DNA of 64,000 bases from Globodera rostochiensis (GCA_018350325.1 JAEVLN010000010.1:186001-250000); one strand, 5' to 3'; counted from the stretch's first letter, positions 23,605 to 36,170 are shown. A program made the numbers and translations. Notes: generated from the sequence alone by a model not told the origin.

Positions 23605-24175
23605 TGAGAAAGGAGGACAAACTGGGGTCAAGAAATTAGAGACTGAATGAAGTGAAGAGCGAGCGACACTAATCACCGGCAAAATATGCCACAAATTCGA
23701 TCGTTTTAGCAAATCATTTCGCATCGTTTTCCAAGTACACCGAATTTTGAACACGACCTTAGACAAATTAGAAAATCATGTGATAATTGGTCAATTCAAA
23801 CAACACATTCTGTGTTGGTTGCTTTTTTTGCCCGTAAGGTAGAATTTGTTTATACCAGAAATACAATTCTGAAAAATGTTATTTGCATTCTTCTGGAAAT
23901 AATTAGAAATTTTGGACATTTTCAAAAAATCATTATGAAAAATTCAAGAAAAACCAAAAAATGCTCCCCTAAAGATACCTAACTCTTTTTGGTTAAAAAA
24001 TATGACCAAAACTTTTTTTCAATATAATTAAACATAAAAACATTGACCACGTCACCGCAGGACCCGGTGTTTAAAAGCGATTGAATAAGAAATACCGTAT
24101 TTCCTAAAATATAGCCCCCCCCCCTTAAAAAGTTTTCAAATTTCTGAAAATAATTCTGGCGTAAAAAGGCTCTTC
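23605..24175. other. Non-coding interval
   Basis: AT-rich downstream sequence of the dioxygenase-like gene, ending in a run of C residues near 24115-24123. No exon supported. Confidence 0.5.
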
Positions 24176-24220
24176 AGGATCGTTGAGAAATCCAATTCGC
24201 GGACCCAAATATGACTTGTA
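24176..24220 (+). pseudogene. Duplicated scrap of the dioxygenase exon 3
   Basis: The sequence around gagaaatccaattcgcgg and aatatgacttgta repeats, with small changes, the exon-3 sequence at 23110-23156. Indels break the reading frame. It directly abuts the minisatellite that follows. Confidence 0.65.
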
Positions 24221-24224
24221 TGGT

Positions 24225-26330
24225 TTTTGCTTTTTTCTGCAATTCTGGTGTGTTTTTGCTTTTTGTGCAGGTGTGTTTTGGCTGCAATTCTGGTCTATTT
24301 TTGCTGTAATTCTGGTGTGTTTTTGCTTTTTGCTGCAATTCTGGTGTGTTTTTGCTTTTTGTTGCAATTCTGGTGTGTTTTTTCTGTAATTCTGGTCTAT
24401 TTTTGCTGTAATTCTGTGCGTTTTTGCTTTTTGCTGCAATTCTGGTGACTTTTTGCTGCAATTCTGGTCTATTTTTGCTGCAATTCTAGTGCGTTTTTGC
24501 TTTTTGCTGCAATTCTGGTGTGTTTTTGCCTTTTGCTGCAATTCTGGTGTGTTTTTTCTGTAATTCTGGTCTATTTTTGCTGCAATTCTGGTGTGTTTTT
24601 GCTTTTTGTTGCAATTCTGGTGTGTTTTTGCCTTTTGCTGCAATTCTGGTGTGTTTTTTCTGTAATTCTGGTCTATTTTTGCTGCAATTCTGGTGTGTTT
24701 TTGCTTTTTGTTGCAATTCTGGTGTGTTTTTTCTGTAATTCTGGTCTATTTTTGCTGTAATTCTGTGCGTTTTTGCTTTTTGTTGCAATTCTGGTGTGTT
24801 TTTGCCTTTTGCTGCAATTCTGGTGTGTTTTTTCTGTAATTCTGGTCTATTTTTGCTGCAATTCTGGTGTGTTTTTGCTTTTTGTTGCAATTCTGGTGTG
24901 TTTTTGCTTTTTGTTGCAATTCTGGTGTGTTTTTGCCTTTTGCTGCAATTCTGGTGTGTTTTTTCTGTAATTCTGGTCTATTTTTGCTGCAATTCTGGTG
25001 TGTTTTTGCTGCAATTCTGGTCTATTTTTGCTGTAATTCTGGTGCGTTTTTGCTTTTTGCTGCAATTCTGGTGTCTTTTTGCTGCAATTCTGGTCTATTT
25101 TTGCTGCAATTCTCGTGTGCTTTTGCCTTTTGCTGCCATTCTGGTCTATTTTTGCTGTAATTCTGGTTTGTTTTCGCTGCAATTCTCGTGTGCTTTTGCC
25201 TTATGCTGCAATTCTGGTGTGTTTTTGCTGTAATTCTGGTCTATATTTGGTGTAATTCTGGTGTGTTTTCGCTGCAATTCTCGTGTGCTTCTGCCTTTTG
25301 CTTCAATTCGGGTGCGTTTTTGCTTTTTGCTGCAATTCTGGTGTCTTTTTGCTGCAATTCTGGTCTATTTTTGCTGCAATTCTAGTGCGTTTTTGCTTTT
25401 TGCTGCAATTCTGGTGTGTTTTTGCCTTTTGCTGCAATTCTGGTGTGTTTTTGCTGTAATTCTGGTCTATTTTTGCTGCAATTCGGGTGTGTTTTTGCTT
25501 TTTGCTGCAATTCTGGTCTATATTTGCTGTAATTCTGGTGTGTTTTCGCTGCAATTCTCGTGTGCTTCTGCCTTTTGCTGTAATTCGGGTGTGTTTTTGC
25601 TGTAATTCTGGTCTATTTTTGCTGCAATTTTCGTGTGCTTTTGCCTGTTGCTGCAATTCTGGTGTGTTTTTGCTGCAATTCTCGTGTGCTTTTGCTTTTT
25701 ACTGCAATTCTGGTCTATATTTGCTGTAATTCTGGTGTGTTTTCGCTGCAATTCTCGTGTGCTTCTGCCTTTTGCTGCAATTCTGGTGTGTTTTTGCTGT
25801 AATTCTGGTCTATTTTTGCTGCAATTCTCGTGTGCTTTTGCCTGTTGCTGCAATTCTGGTCTATTTTTGCTGCAATTCTAGTGCGTTTTTGCTGTAATTC
25901 TGGTGTGTTTTTGCCTTTTGCTGCAATTCTTGTGTGTTTTTTCTGTAATTCTGGTCTATTTTTGCTGCAATTCGGGTGTGTTTTTGCTTTTTGCTGCAAT
26001 TCTGGTCTATTTTTGCTGTAATTCTGGTCTATTTTTGCTGCAATTCTCGTGTGCTTTTCCTTTTGCTGCAATTCTGGTCTATTTTTGCTGCAATTCTCGT
26101 GTGCTTTTGCCTGTTGCTGCAATTCTGGTGTGTTATTGCTGTAATTCTGGTCTATTTTTTGCTGCAATTCGGGTGTGTTTTTGCTTTTTGCTGCAATTCT
26201 GGTCTATATTTACTGTAATTCTGGTGTGTTTTCGCTGCAATTCTCGTGTGTTTCTGCCTTTTGCTGCAATTCTGGTCTATTTTTGCTGCAATTCTCGTGT
26301 GCTTTTGCCTGTTGCTGCAATTCTGGTGTT
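24225..26330. repeat. 2.1-kb minisatellite, 22/29-bp units
   Basis: About 85-90 imperfect copies of a unit of the form tttttgctgcaattctggtg, alternating with a longer form containing an extra gctttt(t/g). Because the units are not multiples of three and contain few stops, long open frames appear in several frames on both strands. The minus-strand readings give Lys/Gln/Asn-rich repeats such as KTHQNCSKNRPELQQK. I treat these as by-products. Variant sub-blocks (gtgtgc, gtctat, gtgcgt endings) form higher-order patterns, which indicates local duplication. Confidence 0.9.
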
Positions 26331-26365
26331 AAACTTGAGGCTTTTTGATTTAATATCATAAATAC

Positions 26366-26481
26366 TAGGGTTGGGATGACCCCCGATCCCCGACCGCGAC
26401 CCAAAAAATTTGGTCGTCCCCTACCCCCACATTGCCAACCCCGACTTTCCCGCCCCCGAGGGGTCGGGGGGCTCAACCCTA
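26366..26481. mobile_element. Small GC-rich palindromic element, third copy
   Basis: Begins tagggttgggatgacc and ends ggggggctcaaccct, with interior iterations of CCCCGA. Related to 3066 and 21928. The flanking duplication is not clear. It lies between the minisatellite and the duplicated segment starting at 26484. Confidence 0.65.
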
Positions 26482-26646
26482 AATTAAACGATAAAAGAAA
26501 TTCATTAACGTAGAATTTGTTGTGTTGCATTTTCAATTTAAAAAAAAATGATTAATCCAAAAGGATTTGCTGTTTCTACACTCATAGGTAGATATTTACT
26601 TGTCTTTATCTCCGATTCTAGATTCTCTACCTTGATATTGATGTGT

Positions 26647-27355
26647 AGGGAACGGATTATATGCATTTTGCATATTTTGTTTTCTCATATGCTTTGAAGA
26701 ATACGGCTTAAAAATAGCCTTTTCGCGTTGGTTTGAGCTTTTTTGGTCAAGTTTAAAAAAACATATTTTTCATATTTTGGGGGTTCGTGCATATTTTTTA
26801 CATATTTTGCATATTTTGGCATATTTTGCATATTTCGAGCATATTTTAGCATTTTTGTTCAAAAATTTGATAAAATGAACCCAAAATCATGGATTTCTGG
26901 CTGTTTTTGAAAAATAATTCATATTTTTAACAATAAGGTTTAGTCATTTTTGAAAAAAATGCTTGAAGAATTGAACATTTTCATAAAAATAAGGGGAAAA
27001 ATCGCGGCGCTGAAATGGCGCAGCGCTCGAGTGGCTGGCGCGGAGATGGCCAGCCGGCGATGAATTGGCCTGACAGTTAAAATTCCGGAACTTTTTTCTC
27101 AATTTGTTCAACTTTCCAAAAATACTAAAATAATATGCGAAAAGGCTTTAAACCTACTTATCAGACGTTAAAAGATGAAAAAATTAAGTATTAAGCAAAA
27201 TAGTGAACTAAAAGTGCCATTTTTCGATGCATATTTCGGCATTTTTGGTGCATATTTCGGCATTTTTGGCATATTTTGGTGCATATTTTGGCCTTTTTTT
27301 GGTGCATATATATGCGCATATTTGGCCATTTTTGGTGCATATCGGTCCGATCCCT
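26647..27355. mobile_element. 709-bp hAT-like element inserted in a duplicated segment
   Basis: Ends agggaacggattatatgca and tgcatatcggtccgatccct are inverted repeats. A direct repeat attgatgtgt flanks it (26637-26646 and 27356-27365). The interior is rich in gcatatttcggcatttttgg iterations and has no long open frame. The homologous segment at 13617-13868 lacks it, which gives a paralogous empty site. Confidence 0.85.
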
Positions 27356-27607
27356 ATTGATGTGTTACTGTAATTTTCCTTTATTTTGGCATTTTGGAAT
27401 TAAAACAAAAATGCAATAGCACGTTTTTGATTTAAAATTTATCAGTTTTTTATCATACTATACAAACAAACTAGGGCTGGAATTATATGCAAACCAAAAA
27501 TCAAAGAAAAAATTCAAAGTTTTTTTTGTACATTTTTCAAATGAGATTATTGCAAATCATTTCATAATTGAATTTAATTCTATTCAAAATTTGTATGTTT
27601 TTCCCAT

Positions 27608-30540
27608 TTATCTCGATTCGTATTTGCAAGTCAATTGAATGTGCGGCCGCAATGTGCCAATGCCAACCAAATGCTTCTTCATTCGATATGCCTTCTCAAT
27701 GGAAGCGCCGAATTGGTCCGAAAGCATCGAATTCAGTCTTTGAATCCATTCCACCGAATTCACTGGCTTTTCAACTTCTGATCCGTCGTCCAGAACAATT
27801 TTGTCAGCCAATTCGAGGCCGACCAGCCAAATTTTGCGAAAAAATTCCCTTAAATTTTGACAAAAAAATTATTAAATTTTTTTAAGAAAAATTAAAATAA
27901 AAATTTTTTGTTTTTTTCGTGCAGTTTTTGAATGACCTTTTGTTTGTTTTACTGACTAATTTGCTTATCTTCCAAAATTAATTAATAAATTCCGCCAAAA
28001 AGTTCAAATTTTTTTTTCTTCAAAATTTCTGGGAAATCAGTCCAGTATGTAAACGGACGGACAAATCATTGCGTGATCAAAACTTGCGTATATTTGTGAC
28101 TTACTTTTTGAACAGATCAGCAGGCAGAATGAATTATGCCCATTAATCATTATAAGAAAAAAGAGCACTTACTTTTTGTTGCCTTTGCTCTGTTCAAAGA
28201 ATTGTCCCTTCTCAACAACATTTTTCGAATGGCCCAATCGAATGTGATCAAATCGCTCCACGTCCATCAACAATTGGAGCCGGACCCGCGTCTCCACATA
28301 ACCACAAAAGTCGTCAAAATCCATCAATAAAGTGGCTTCGCACGTTATGCGAATAAAATGGGAATACTAAAAAATTTAATAATAAAATTTTGTTTTTATT
28401 AAATTATTTATTCGTAGTATAAATTATATAATGAACCTTTTCGTCAAAATTTTTATCTTTAAGCAGATGTTCCCATCTTTCATCTTGAGAAATAGTCAAA
28501 TTCGGCCAATTTCGAATATTTTTAATTGCTAAATAAAATTCCATTTAGTCATTCTCAAAACATTTTAATTTTTTCGAGAATGAATGAAGTCTCGGCCCTT
28601 ACCTTCCTGAATTTCTCGTTGAATAATTGTTGCGGTGGATTTGTTCACGTTGAAAATGGCATTTTGTTCAATAAGCCCGGGGGTCACAATTGGCATTGTC
28701 AAATCGGCAAAAAGCCCCAGGCGCCCGTAAATCTCATGGCGTTTGTTGCCCTCATCTCTCGGCTCCCACCGAAGCACTGACCCATCCGGTAAATCCGTAA
28801 GTTTAACGGGCGTTGGCCAGGGCCTAAAAAATGTGTCAAATTAAAATTCCTAAAAAAGCCAATTTATTATTTAAATAAAAAGTTTTAATTTTCTATAAGA
28901 TTTAATAAAAGCAGAAACCATGTTGAAAAAGTGAAGAAGAACTTTTCGATCAGAAATGGAATTGATGCCATTGGATAAAGAAGCATCACTTTGGCGGCAA
29001 GAATTGAAAGGCTGATGCCGTTAAAGAAGCCCAATTTGTTGTCATAAATATGGTGGTCTAAATATGTACACAACGAATTAACTAATTGCCTTCATTTTAA
29101 ATTAAATTTGATAATAAAATTATTTGCATAATATTTTTATTCAAAATTAAGATACTTTTGGCCCACATTTTTACAGCCAATAACAAAGTGCGATAAGTTT
29201 TTAAAATGCCGATTTTGTTGTCATCGTTTTGACTATGTTCGGTTGCAAAAAGTTTATTCAAAATTTTGACGCCAACTTCGAAGCCTAAAATTAAAAGAAC
29301 TTTTTTTTTGTTGCATTTTTAATAAAAATATAAAAAGCAGATCAGTTAGCACGGGCGCCGGGCCAATCACCTGACAGCGATCTGAGCTTCATCTTCAGCT
29401 TCTCCTCCTCGAGATTCATCTCCATCATTTTCTCGTAGCTTTCCCCTCCGGCGTCTGCAAAGAATTCCTTCCTCCGGTAGGCCAATTCTTCAAATTTTGT
29501 CCTCAAACTCCGTGACAAAGCTTCGCTTTGTTGGAAATTAATTGATTCGTTGGATTGGAAAATGTCTTCATTCGGTGCAAAGGCTGCGAATCCGATGTCA
29601 AAATCGATGAAAATGTTGTGATCGATTTCGAATTTCAACTCGATCAGCGGCATCCAAGCATCCTGGATGCGGTTAAGCTTGACCACTTTGAGGACCTTAA
29701 CGCGCGCGGTCAATTCAGGCAGCAAAAAACACCGTTTATTAAATATCATTGGTCAGAAAACTAGCAAGATCAGTAAGTAAATCAGTTAGATGACTCAACG
29801 TGTAAAAAGATCGGATCCGATCATTATAAATCTAATTAGCCCGTTTAATTAAATACCAGCAAAGATCAGTAAATAAATCAGAAGATATGATTCAACGTGT
29901 AAAAGATTGGATCTGATCATTATATATCTAATTAGCCCGTTTAATTTTATCATTGATTAGAAACCAGCAAGATCAGTAAGTAAATCAGTTAGATATGACT
30001 CAACGTGTAAAAGATCGGATCCGATCATTATAAATCCAATTAGCCCGTTTAATTAAATATCATTGATCAGAAAGCAGCAAAGATCAGTAAGTAAATCGGT
30101 TAGATGACTCAACGTGTAAAAGATTGGATCCGATCATTATAAATCCTAATTAGCACATTGACTGTCAATGGCATGCAATCAAAACTCACAAGACACAGAC
30201 GGCAATAGAGCGATTTGTCCGCGCAATGTCTTTGGCCATTCCGGCGAAATTCACATTTTGCCGTGCCAAAAAACTGTTGTGGCCCCCAAGCGGGCAATAA
30301 TTCGGGAATTATACAAATTACATCGATGTCCGAATCTTTGGTGAGTGTGCCCAACACATAGGAGCCGGTCACAAGAATTTTTGCTTTATAATTCTAAAGT
30401 TTGTAATATTTGCTAATTTTTGAATATTTTTAAACTTTGTTGTAATAGTTACTAAAACGAACCCATTCTCTGGCACTTTGTTCAATTTGCTTGATTGACT
30501 GATCAATTTTCATTTTCCGATCATTACTGATTAGTCCAAA
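27608..30540 (-). CDS. Poly(A) polymerase-like nucleotidyltransferase
   Basis: Minus-strand exons, in order of translation: about 30540-30450, 30390-30189, 29749-29360, 29290-29165, 29075-28890, 28800-28600, 28530-28440, 28370-28120 and 27850-27608. The catalytic nucleotidyltransferase motif VTGSYVLGTLTKDSDIDV supplies the first two metal-binding Asp residues, and FIDFDIGFA in a later exon supplies the third. NKLGFFNGISLSILAAKV and TMPIVTPG match the central domain of canonical poly(A) polymerases. Trp-containing segments at 28440-28530 and the final exon match the RNA-binding-domain region. This would act in mRNA 3'-end formation, or as a divergent paralogue. A 400-bp tandem repeat fills the intron between the GSY exon and the third-Asp exon. 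The peptide linking these two exons (FFGTAKCEFRRNGQ, CRLCL) is Cys-rich and unusual for the family. Confidence 0.75.
29760..30165. repeat. Four ~100-bp tandem repeats in the polymerase intron
   Basis: Copies begin at about 29765, 29870, 29967 and 30078, each containing gatcagtaagtaaatcag, actcaacgtgtaaaagat and ggatccgatcattataaat. They sit between the two exons that supply the catalytic aspartates. Confidence 0.85.
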
Positions 30541-30629
30541 TCCGTTTTTTGATAAAAATGCTGATAACTAAAAATATTTATACATTTTTTGTTTGTTTGT
30601 TTTGCATATTCCGAATTTCGGATTATTAA

Positions 30630-32456
30630 TCAATTTTCTGTAAAATATTTTAATAAAAATTGTAAATTTACTGAGTCTAATGATTTGCTATTATCGCCAA
30701 TTAATTCAAAATTTTCTTCATCGAATGGCCTTATTTCTTGCAAATGCAAAGAAATTCCAAAGATTTCAGCAAATGTAAAAACATTATTTTGTAAATAATT
30801 GGACAATTCATTACGCAATTTTTGGTCTAAAAATGGTGATAAAATTTAAAATCTACGTTAAATTGGCGCGCTTACCTTGCTCAATTTGTTTAACCATCAA
30901 CGAAAAGTGGTTGAAATATGTGCTTAATGAATGCAAATTAAAGTCAGGACCCAACAACGATTTAGAGATGATTTCTCGGGATTGATCACTTAAATTGTGC
31001 CAAACATATTCAAAATAATTTGGCCCAAAATGAATGTTTTTCGGTTTAGCTTCATTTTCCCGCAAATGTTTTTGCTCCAAGAACAGTGCCAAGGCCATTT
31101 TTCTCAAATGAATTTGCTTTTCAATAAAAATGATCGGATTTTGATCGCCCTCAATGCTGCTGCTTTTTACATCGACAGAGTTGGTGTCAAAAAATTTAAT
31201 TATCATTTTCAGGTGCTTCCATAAAATTTTTTGGAATATTTTTAGATCAAATTTGTCCAAATTCTGCGAGGAACTTTCTGCTATTTGCTGATCACTTTTG
31301 ATCGGATAAAGTATTGCCATCTGATCACTTTTGATTTTCTGCCAATTCTGTCCTAATTTCTTGTGAATCCATTTTGAAGGCGCAATTCCGAGCTGTTTGA
31401 ACGCATTTAGCGCGTTTTGATCACCAATTGCGTACAATTTGTCGATCACTTCCATTCTATGGCCAATTTCATTGATGTAACAGCCAATTGTGACAATTTG
31501 CCGCATCGACTCGGTCGGATTTGTGAAGAATTTTTGGTAAGTTTGGACAAGAAATTCGTCTCTCAAAAAAAGTGTCCAACCAATTTCATTGGCTAAAATG
31601 AAAATTTCCAAAATTGTGGAAAAATTTAATTTAAATGCAAAACAATTGTGTGTAATTATTAAATATAACCGAATAATCCAATTATTTCCAAATCTTTTTG
31701 CAAAAAGTCACCAACAACTTCGCTACCGGTCGTTTCGTCGCTTTTCGTTTGTTCACTGCTGCCATTCACGACATACTCAAAAATGTTGTGCCGCTTTTTA
31801 TTTTTGTTTTTTGGCTTTTTCTTTTTCAAATTATTATTTTTTTCTTCAATTTTTGCCATTTCTCTTTCAAATGCCTTTTCCTTCGGCACCGAACTGGTGC
31901 CATTATCGTCACAGAAACTTTGGCATTTTTGTTCATTGCTTTGTGTTGTTAATTCAAGGGAATTTGATGCGGTTTTGATGCAAGATTCTACTTCTACATC
32001 GAATACTAATTGTTTTCGTAGGCTTAATGAAATTTCGGGACTTTCGTCGACAATTTGCTTCATTTCGACCTTTTTGGCTTGAGTTTTTGAATTTTCTTGC
32101 CCAGAAATTGGGTTTGAGTCGGTTTTCAGTGCATTTTTATGCAAATTCTTTTTTGGCACTTTTTTGGCAATGCTTTTCCTTTTGCTTTTCTTTTTATTAT
32201 CGCCCGAATTCACAAAATCCAGCGCGGCGTCCACGTCGAAGGGCGTTTGCTCCTCAATGTTTGGGCCTGGTTTTTCGGTGTTTTCCGATTGTCCATTTAT
32301 TATTTCTTTTTCATCCCAATTTTTTTCACTAAAATGGAAATGCCCATTTCCAACATCGAAGCATTCATCAAATTGTTCACAACATTTTAATGCAATTTTG
32401 TGAATTTCATTGACATTTTCTGACCCCACAAATGCCGCCACTCGCAGTGCGTCCAA
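30630..32456 (-). CDS. Probable N-terminal exons of the polymerase-like gene, novel sequence
   Basis: Three open exons on the minus strand: 32456-31659 (Lys/Ser-rich, low complexity, with stretches such as KKKPKNKNKKRHNIFEYV), ~31590-30880 (helical, NEIGWTLFLRDEFLVQTY through WHNLSDQSREIISKSL) and ~30820-30630. They run in the same direction as the polymerase exons, with short introns and no stop-terminated exon between, so one long gene is likely. Usual poly(A) polymerases have only a short segment before the GSY motif, so this ~500-residue extension would be unusual. It may instead be a separate gene. The 5' end is open: a possible acceptor lies just upstream at 32462. Confidence 0.5.
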
Positions 32457-32622
32457 CGATCCTTAACGGCCAGCAGCAATTTTATTGAGTAATTTACTGT
32501 ATAAATAATTATTTAAAAATTAGTAAACATTAAAAAAAGTCTAAATATAAATGAATTTAAAAGTGTAATCGATTGAACGTTTTTTTATTAATGTTTTCAA
32601 TGTAAACTTTAAAGTTCAGCCC

Positions 32623-34490
32623 CTAAGAACACAATTTGTTACACCAACTTTGCCCGAATTCTTTGTTGAACTTGTTGCATTTGCTCAGTAAATTTTTGAT
32701 AATTTCAAAATGTATATTTTGAAGCAACCCCTCAAACTCGCGCACCACACTTTCCTGTTTTGCCTTTGATTTTCGCCGAATTTCATACCATTCTCTGTCC
32801 AAAGTTCCGGGAGGCGGGGGTGCCGTGCCGTTTTGCTGTGCCAATCTTTTGATTTTTTGCGTCCCAAGTTCGATTTTCAACTTTCCGTCCGACATTTTCA
32901 GGCTTTCGTGCACAAAAATTGTAGATTTGTCTAACAAAATGTCAATTTCGATCCGTTTCTTGTCCAATTCGGCCTCCTCGTCCGCCTTCTCAATGTCAAA
33001 CAGTTGGTCGTAGACCATTTCGTAGTACCACCGGTTTTGCCTCCAGGCCATGGTAAATCTTGGCATTTTGCCATTTTTCTGCTCCTCATTCAACTCCAAC
33101 ACGTTGGCTTCTAACCAGAACACCCAACAGAAAATGTCGGCAGCCAATTTTGTTGCCTTTTGATGTGCCGTGTTAGCCGTTCTCAGGGCATCGGTGTAAA
33201 GAATTTCCAGCTGTTCAGAACTCCGAAAAACTAACAAATATTTGTTTTTATTTATTTTTAAGGGTTTTTTAATTAAAATAAACTTGTTTTGTAAATTTTC
33301 CCAAATTTGCATTTTATTTCGAATTAGTATTGTTTATATATTTTGGTTTTACATTCCAAATTCTTTCCCCAAACCTTTTATATAATGATTCTTTTTTTGC
33401 ATTATTTAAAATTTTTCTAAAATTTATTCCTTTAGGAATTTGCAGTTTCAATTAGATCATTTTTGCCAATTTGTCCACCCACTTTTTGGCATATATAACT
33501 CCCATATTTTTGGTCCAAAAAAAGGTTTAAACATTAATTTATGTTTACGTACCTTTAGGGTCCGTGTACCGATAGTCGTAAATACATTCCAATTCAATTT
33601 CGCGTTCGGACAATTGCAAAAATTTGTGTAAACGCGTCGGACGCCCGGGGAATGTGACCAACTTTCGCCAAAGCGCCATAAAGCATATATACGATTGGCG
33701 TTCTCGATTCTTCTGATTGGCTATAAGCCGCTGAAGTCTGAACACGGCTTCGACTTCCTGCGGCTGGTCACATTCGTGTGGCCACCATTCGTCAACACTT
33801 TTCAATTCTTCTGCAAAAAGCTAACAATGAGGCATTGAATTGAATTAATTGCCCGATCATGGCCGATCGGATCAGTTGCCAAACAATCCATTTTATATGG
33901 AAACAGTGCTTGTATAATTTCCATGAAACTATACAAACATACTTAGAGGTAGGGTAGGACGGGACCGGGACCAGTACTGAAATGTCTTTTCTGGGACTGA
34001 AATTTAGACCCGGTTTTTTTCAAGCTCCGTTTTATGGTCCCGGTTTTTCCAAAACGTTTTTTTGTCCAGAAGTCCCTGGTTTTTTCCGGTCCCGGTTTTT
34101 CCCAAAAGTCCCGGTCCCGTTCTACCCTACTTAGAGCTATGTAATTACCAACCGACCTTCTCTCAGGTCGACTCCGGTGTTGTGTTTTCCCAAAAAATCG
34201 CGCAATTTGATAACCATGCAAATGCCCTTTGGGGACATAACCGCAGCTTTTGCCAAAGCGGCTTTCTTCACCGCGTTCAGTTTGTCCAACATGTGCCGTC
34301 CGAATTGCGTTCCCCGGTCCGCTTTTTGCCGAATTGCCTTCTCGCATTCGATCAACTCGGGCTCCCCCAACAATAGCCTTATTGTTACCCGACTTTCTTG
34401 CCCAATCGCGCACTCTGAGCCGGTGCGATAATGAAATTGGACAAAGTGGCCGTCTAAGCGCCTTGTAGCCGACAGTTTCTCTGGCAAAGA
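32623..34490 (-). CDS. Helical protein of unknown function, three phase-1 exons
   Basis: Exons ~34485-34150, ~33812-33554 and ~33229-32623 (stop) join in phase 1 throughout. The middle exon holds Trp/Cys-containing sequence (DEWWPHECDQP; ICFMALWRKLV). The last exon is strongly helical and charged (FCWVFWLEANVLELNEEQ; KADEEAELDKKRIEIDIL), ending near CNKLCS. No family is recognised. The 5' end is unresolved because exons at 34850-35090 do not match in phase. A small transposon (33949-34128) lies in the first intron. Style and phase resemble the gene at 51811-58167. Confidence 0.5.
33949..34128. mobile_element. Small element with GGTCCCG iterations and exact 8-bp duplication
   Basis: 180-bp element, gtagggtaggacgggacc ... 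ggtcccgttctaccct, flanked by acttagag on both sides (33941-33948 and 34129-34136). The interior repeats cccggt(tttt) and its complement. It lies in an intron of the minus-strand gene. Confidence 0.85.
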
Positions 34491-34849
34491 AATTAAAAGC
34501 AATTCTTAATTTTAATTATGAAAATAAAAGCGCTATTTAAAAACAAAATAGGTAAATACCAATGTGCAGAATGTTGGGGAAGATTTCTTCCAAAACATAC
34601 AGTTCAGTTGTTCCCATTATTAAATGAAACAATTGCTTGTAAATGGCAATGTTTTTATGATAACATAAAAAGTGCTGAAACTCTTCGGAATCCGCTATTA
34701 AGATATGAAGGCATAGTCTAAAACATTAAAATCTTATAAACATTTTGTTGTTTTTTCATTTTTTTAAAAAATATGATTAATGCTCCGGTTTCTGAATTTC
34801 GGATTTTTTGGCATCCGGTTATATCCCTAAATACACACTTACCGATGAA

Positions 34850-36170
34850 TTAAGTAACTCGAATCCAAAGATAACAATTTATTCGTAACATTGCTTGAAT
34901 ATTCCGATTCGTCACATTTTTTGGCATGTTCCATGTATTCTTCTTCGCTTAATGTTGTGATAGTGTCCTTAAATGGGCAATTCAATTTAAATGTTTGTTT
35001 TGGCGAATTTTTGTATGATTTGGTCCTCAAAAAATGTGAATTATGGGTGGATTGCGACTTGATCATGTTAAAATCACAAGACAAAAGTAATCGAATACGC
35101 TATGTGATGGGTCTTTTTAAAACGATAAATGTTTTTTTGGTAGATTAGAGATTGGAATGTATTGATCGGGACTCCTCGATTTGGGCATTACCGTTACCGG
35201 ATGCCGAAAAAATCCCGAAAATGCCAACAGAATCCCGATTTCGGCCCGTTACCGGATGCTAAAAAAATGCCAACAGAATCCCAATTTCAGCATTACCGTT
35301 ACCGGATGCCGAAAAAAAAATACCAACAGTATTCCAATTTCGGCATTATCGTTACCGGATGACGAAAAAATGGGCCAACGAAATCCCGATTTCGGCATTA
35401 CCGTTACCGGATGCCGAAAAAATCCCGAAAAAAATGCCAACAGAATCCCGATACCGTCCAATCTCTAAAAGTAATTACTGTACATAGCCGAATTTGGATC
35501 CAACATTGATGCTAAAAATTGCACGAGCAACATTTTTAACAAATATTTTCCATTCATCGCTTGTCTTCGAAATTTCATTGCGTATTATTCGGTGCGTAAA
35601 TGCTTGCAGAAGGCATATTTTTTGCTCCATGCTTTTGCCATTAACGTTTTGTAACAAATTTGCCCATTCTTCCCCCATTTTTATTGCCTCATTGGCTGTC
35701 CAGTAATTGCCATTAACCTTAAATAAATAAATAAATCAACTAAACATCGTAATTTGTATTAATTAAATAAAATTTTCAAATTTGAATAAATTAAAATTTA
35801 TATTCTTAAAAAAGGAATTAAAAGCCTAAAATGTAAACACTGAGTTTAAAAGCCCTTTGTTTTTTTTTTACTCATAAGGTGTATTTTGTTTTTAGGACAG
35901 CGATTTATGGTATTTTTTTGCTTTTTTAAGGGAATTTCAAACAAAACAAATTAAAATTAATCATTTATTAAATTATAATACTTCCATTTGCTCAATACGG
36001 TCGAGTGAGTCTTCAACAATCAATTTGAAGTGCCAAATCACCACTTTTATGGAAAGTTTCTTTTTCACGTCCGATTGGACAAAATTATTTGGCACAGCAG
36101 CAAAATTTGTGGACAAAATTTCCGTGAATTCGTTGCGCATTTCGTCCAATATTTCGAATCCTTAAAGGAA
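34850..36170 (-). CDS. Unassigned minus-strand exons
   Basis: Open pieces with plausible splice signals at ~35084-34850 (FKLNCPFKDTITTLSEEEY), ~35718-35480 (MGEEWANLLQNVNGKS; TSDEWKIFVKNVARAIF) and ~36165-35976 (FEILDEMRNEFTEIL, ending QMEVL and a stop). They are probably parts of one or two genes of the same local family: the TSDEW-type segment recalls the WD-containing part of the repeated domain at 54-58 kb. Joins and starts could not be settled. Confidence 0.35.
35149..35466. mobile_element. Element of iterated gccgttaccggatgccgaaa units
   Basis: Flanked by agagattgga / tccaatctct inverted ends. The interior is about six imperfect repeats of a 40-60-bp unit containing cattaccgttaccggatgcc and gaaaaaatcccgaaaatgcc. 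Non-coding. The target duplication is not clear. Confidence 0.65.

Noticed and set aside
24225..26330. Possible CRISPR-like array
   Set aside because: Units are directly tandem with no unique spacers, and the genome is eukaryotic.
24125..26536. Long open frames on both strands within the minisatellite (up to 172 codons)
   Set aside because: The repeat unit lacks stops and shifts frame every copy, so open frames arise on both strands at once. There is no start context, domain or splice support.
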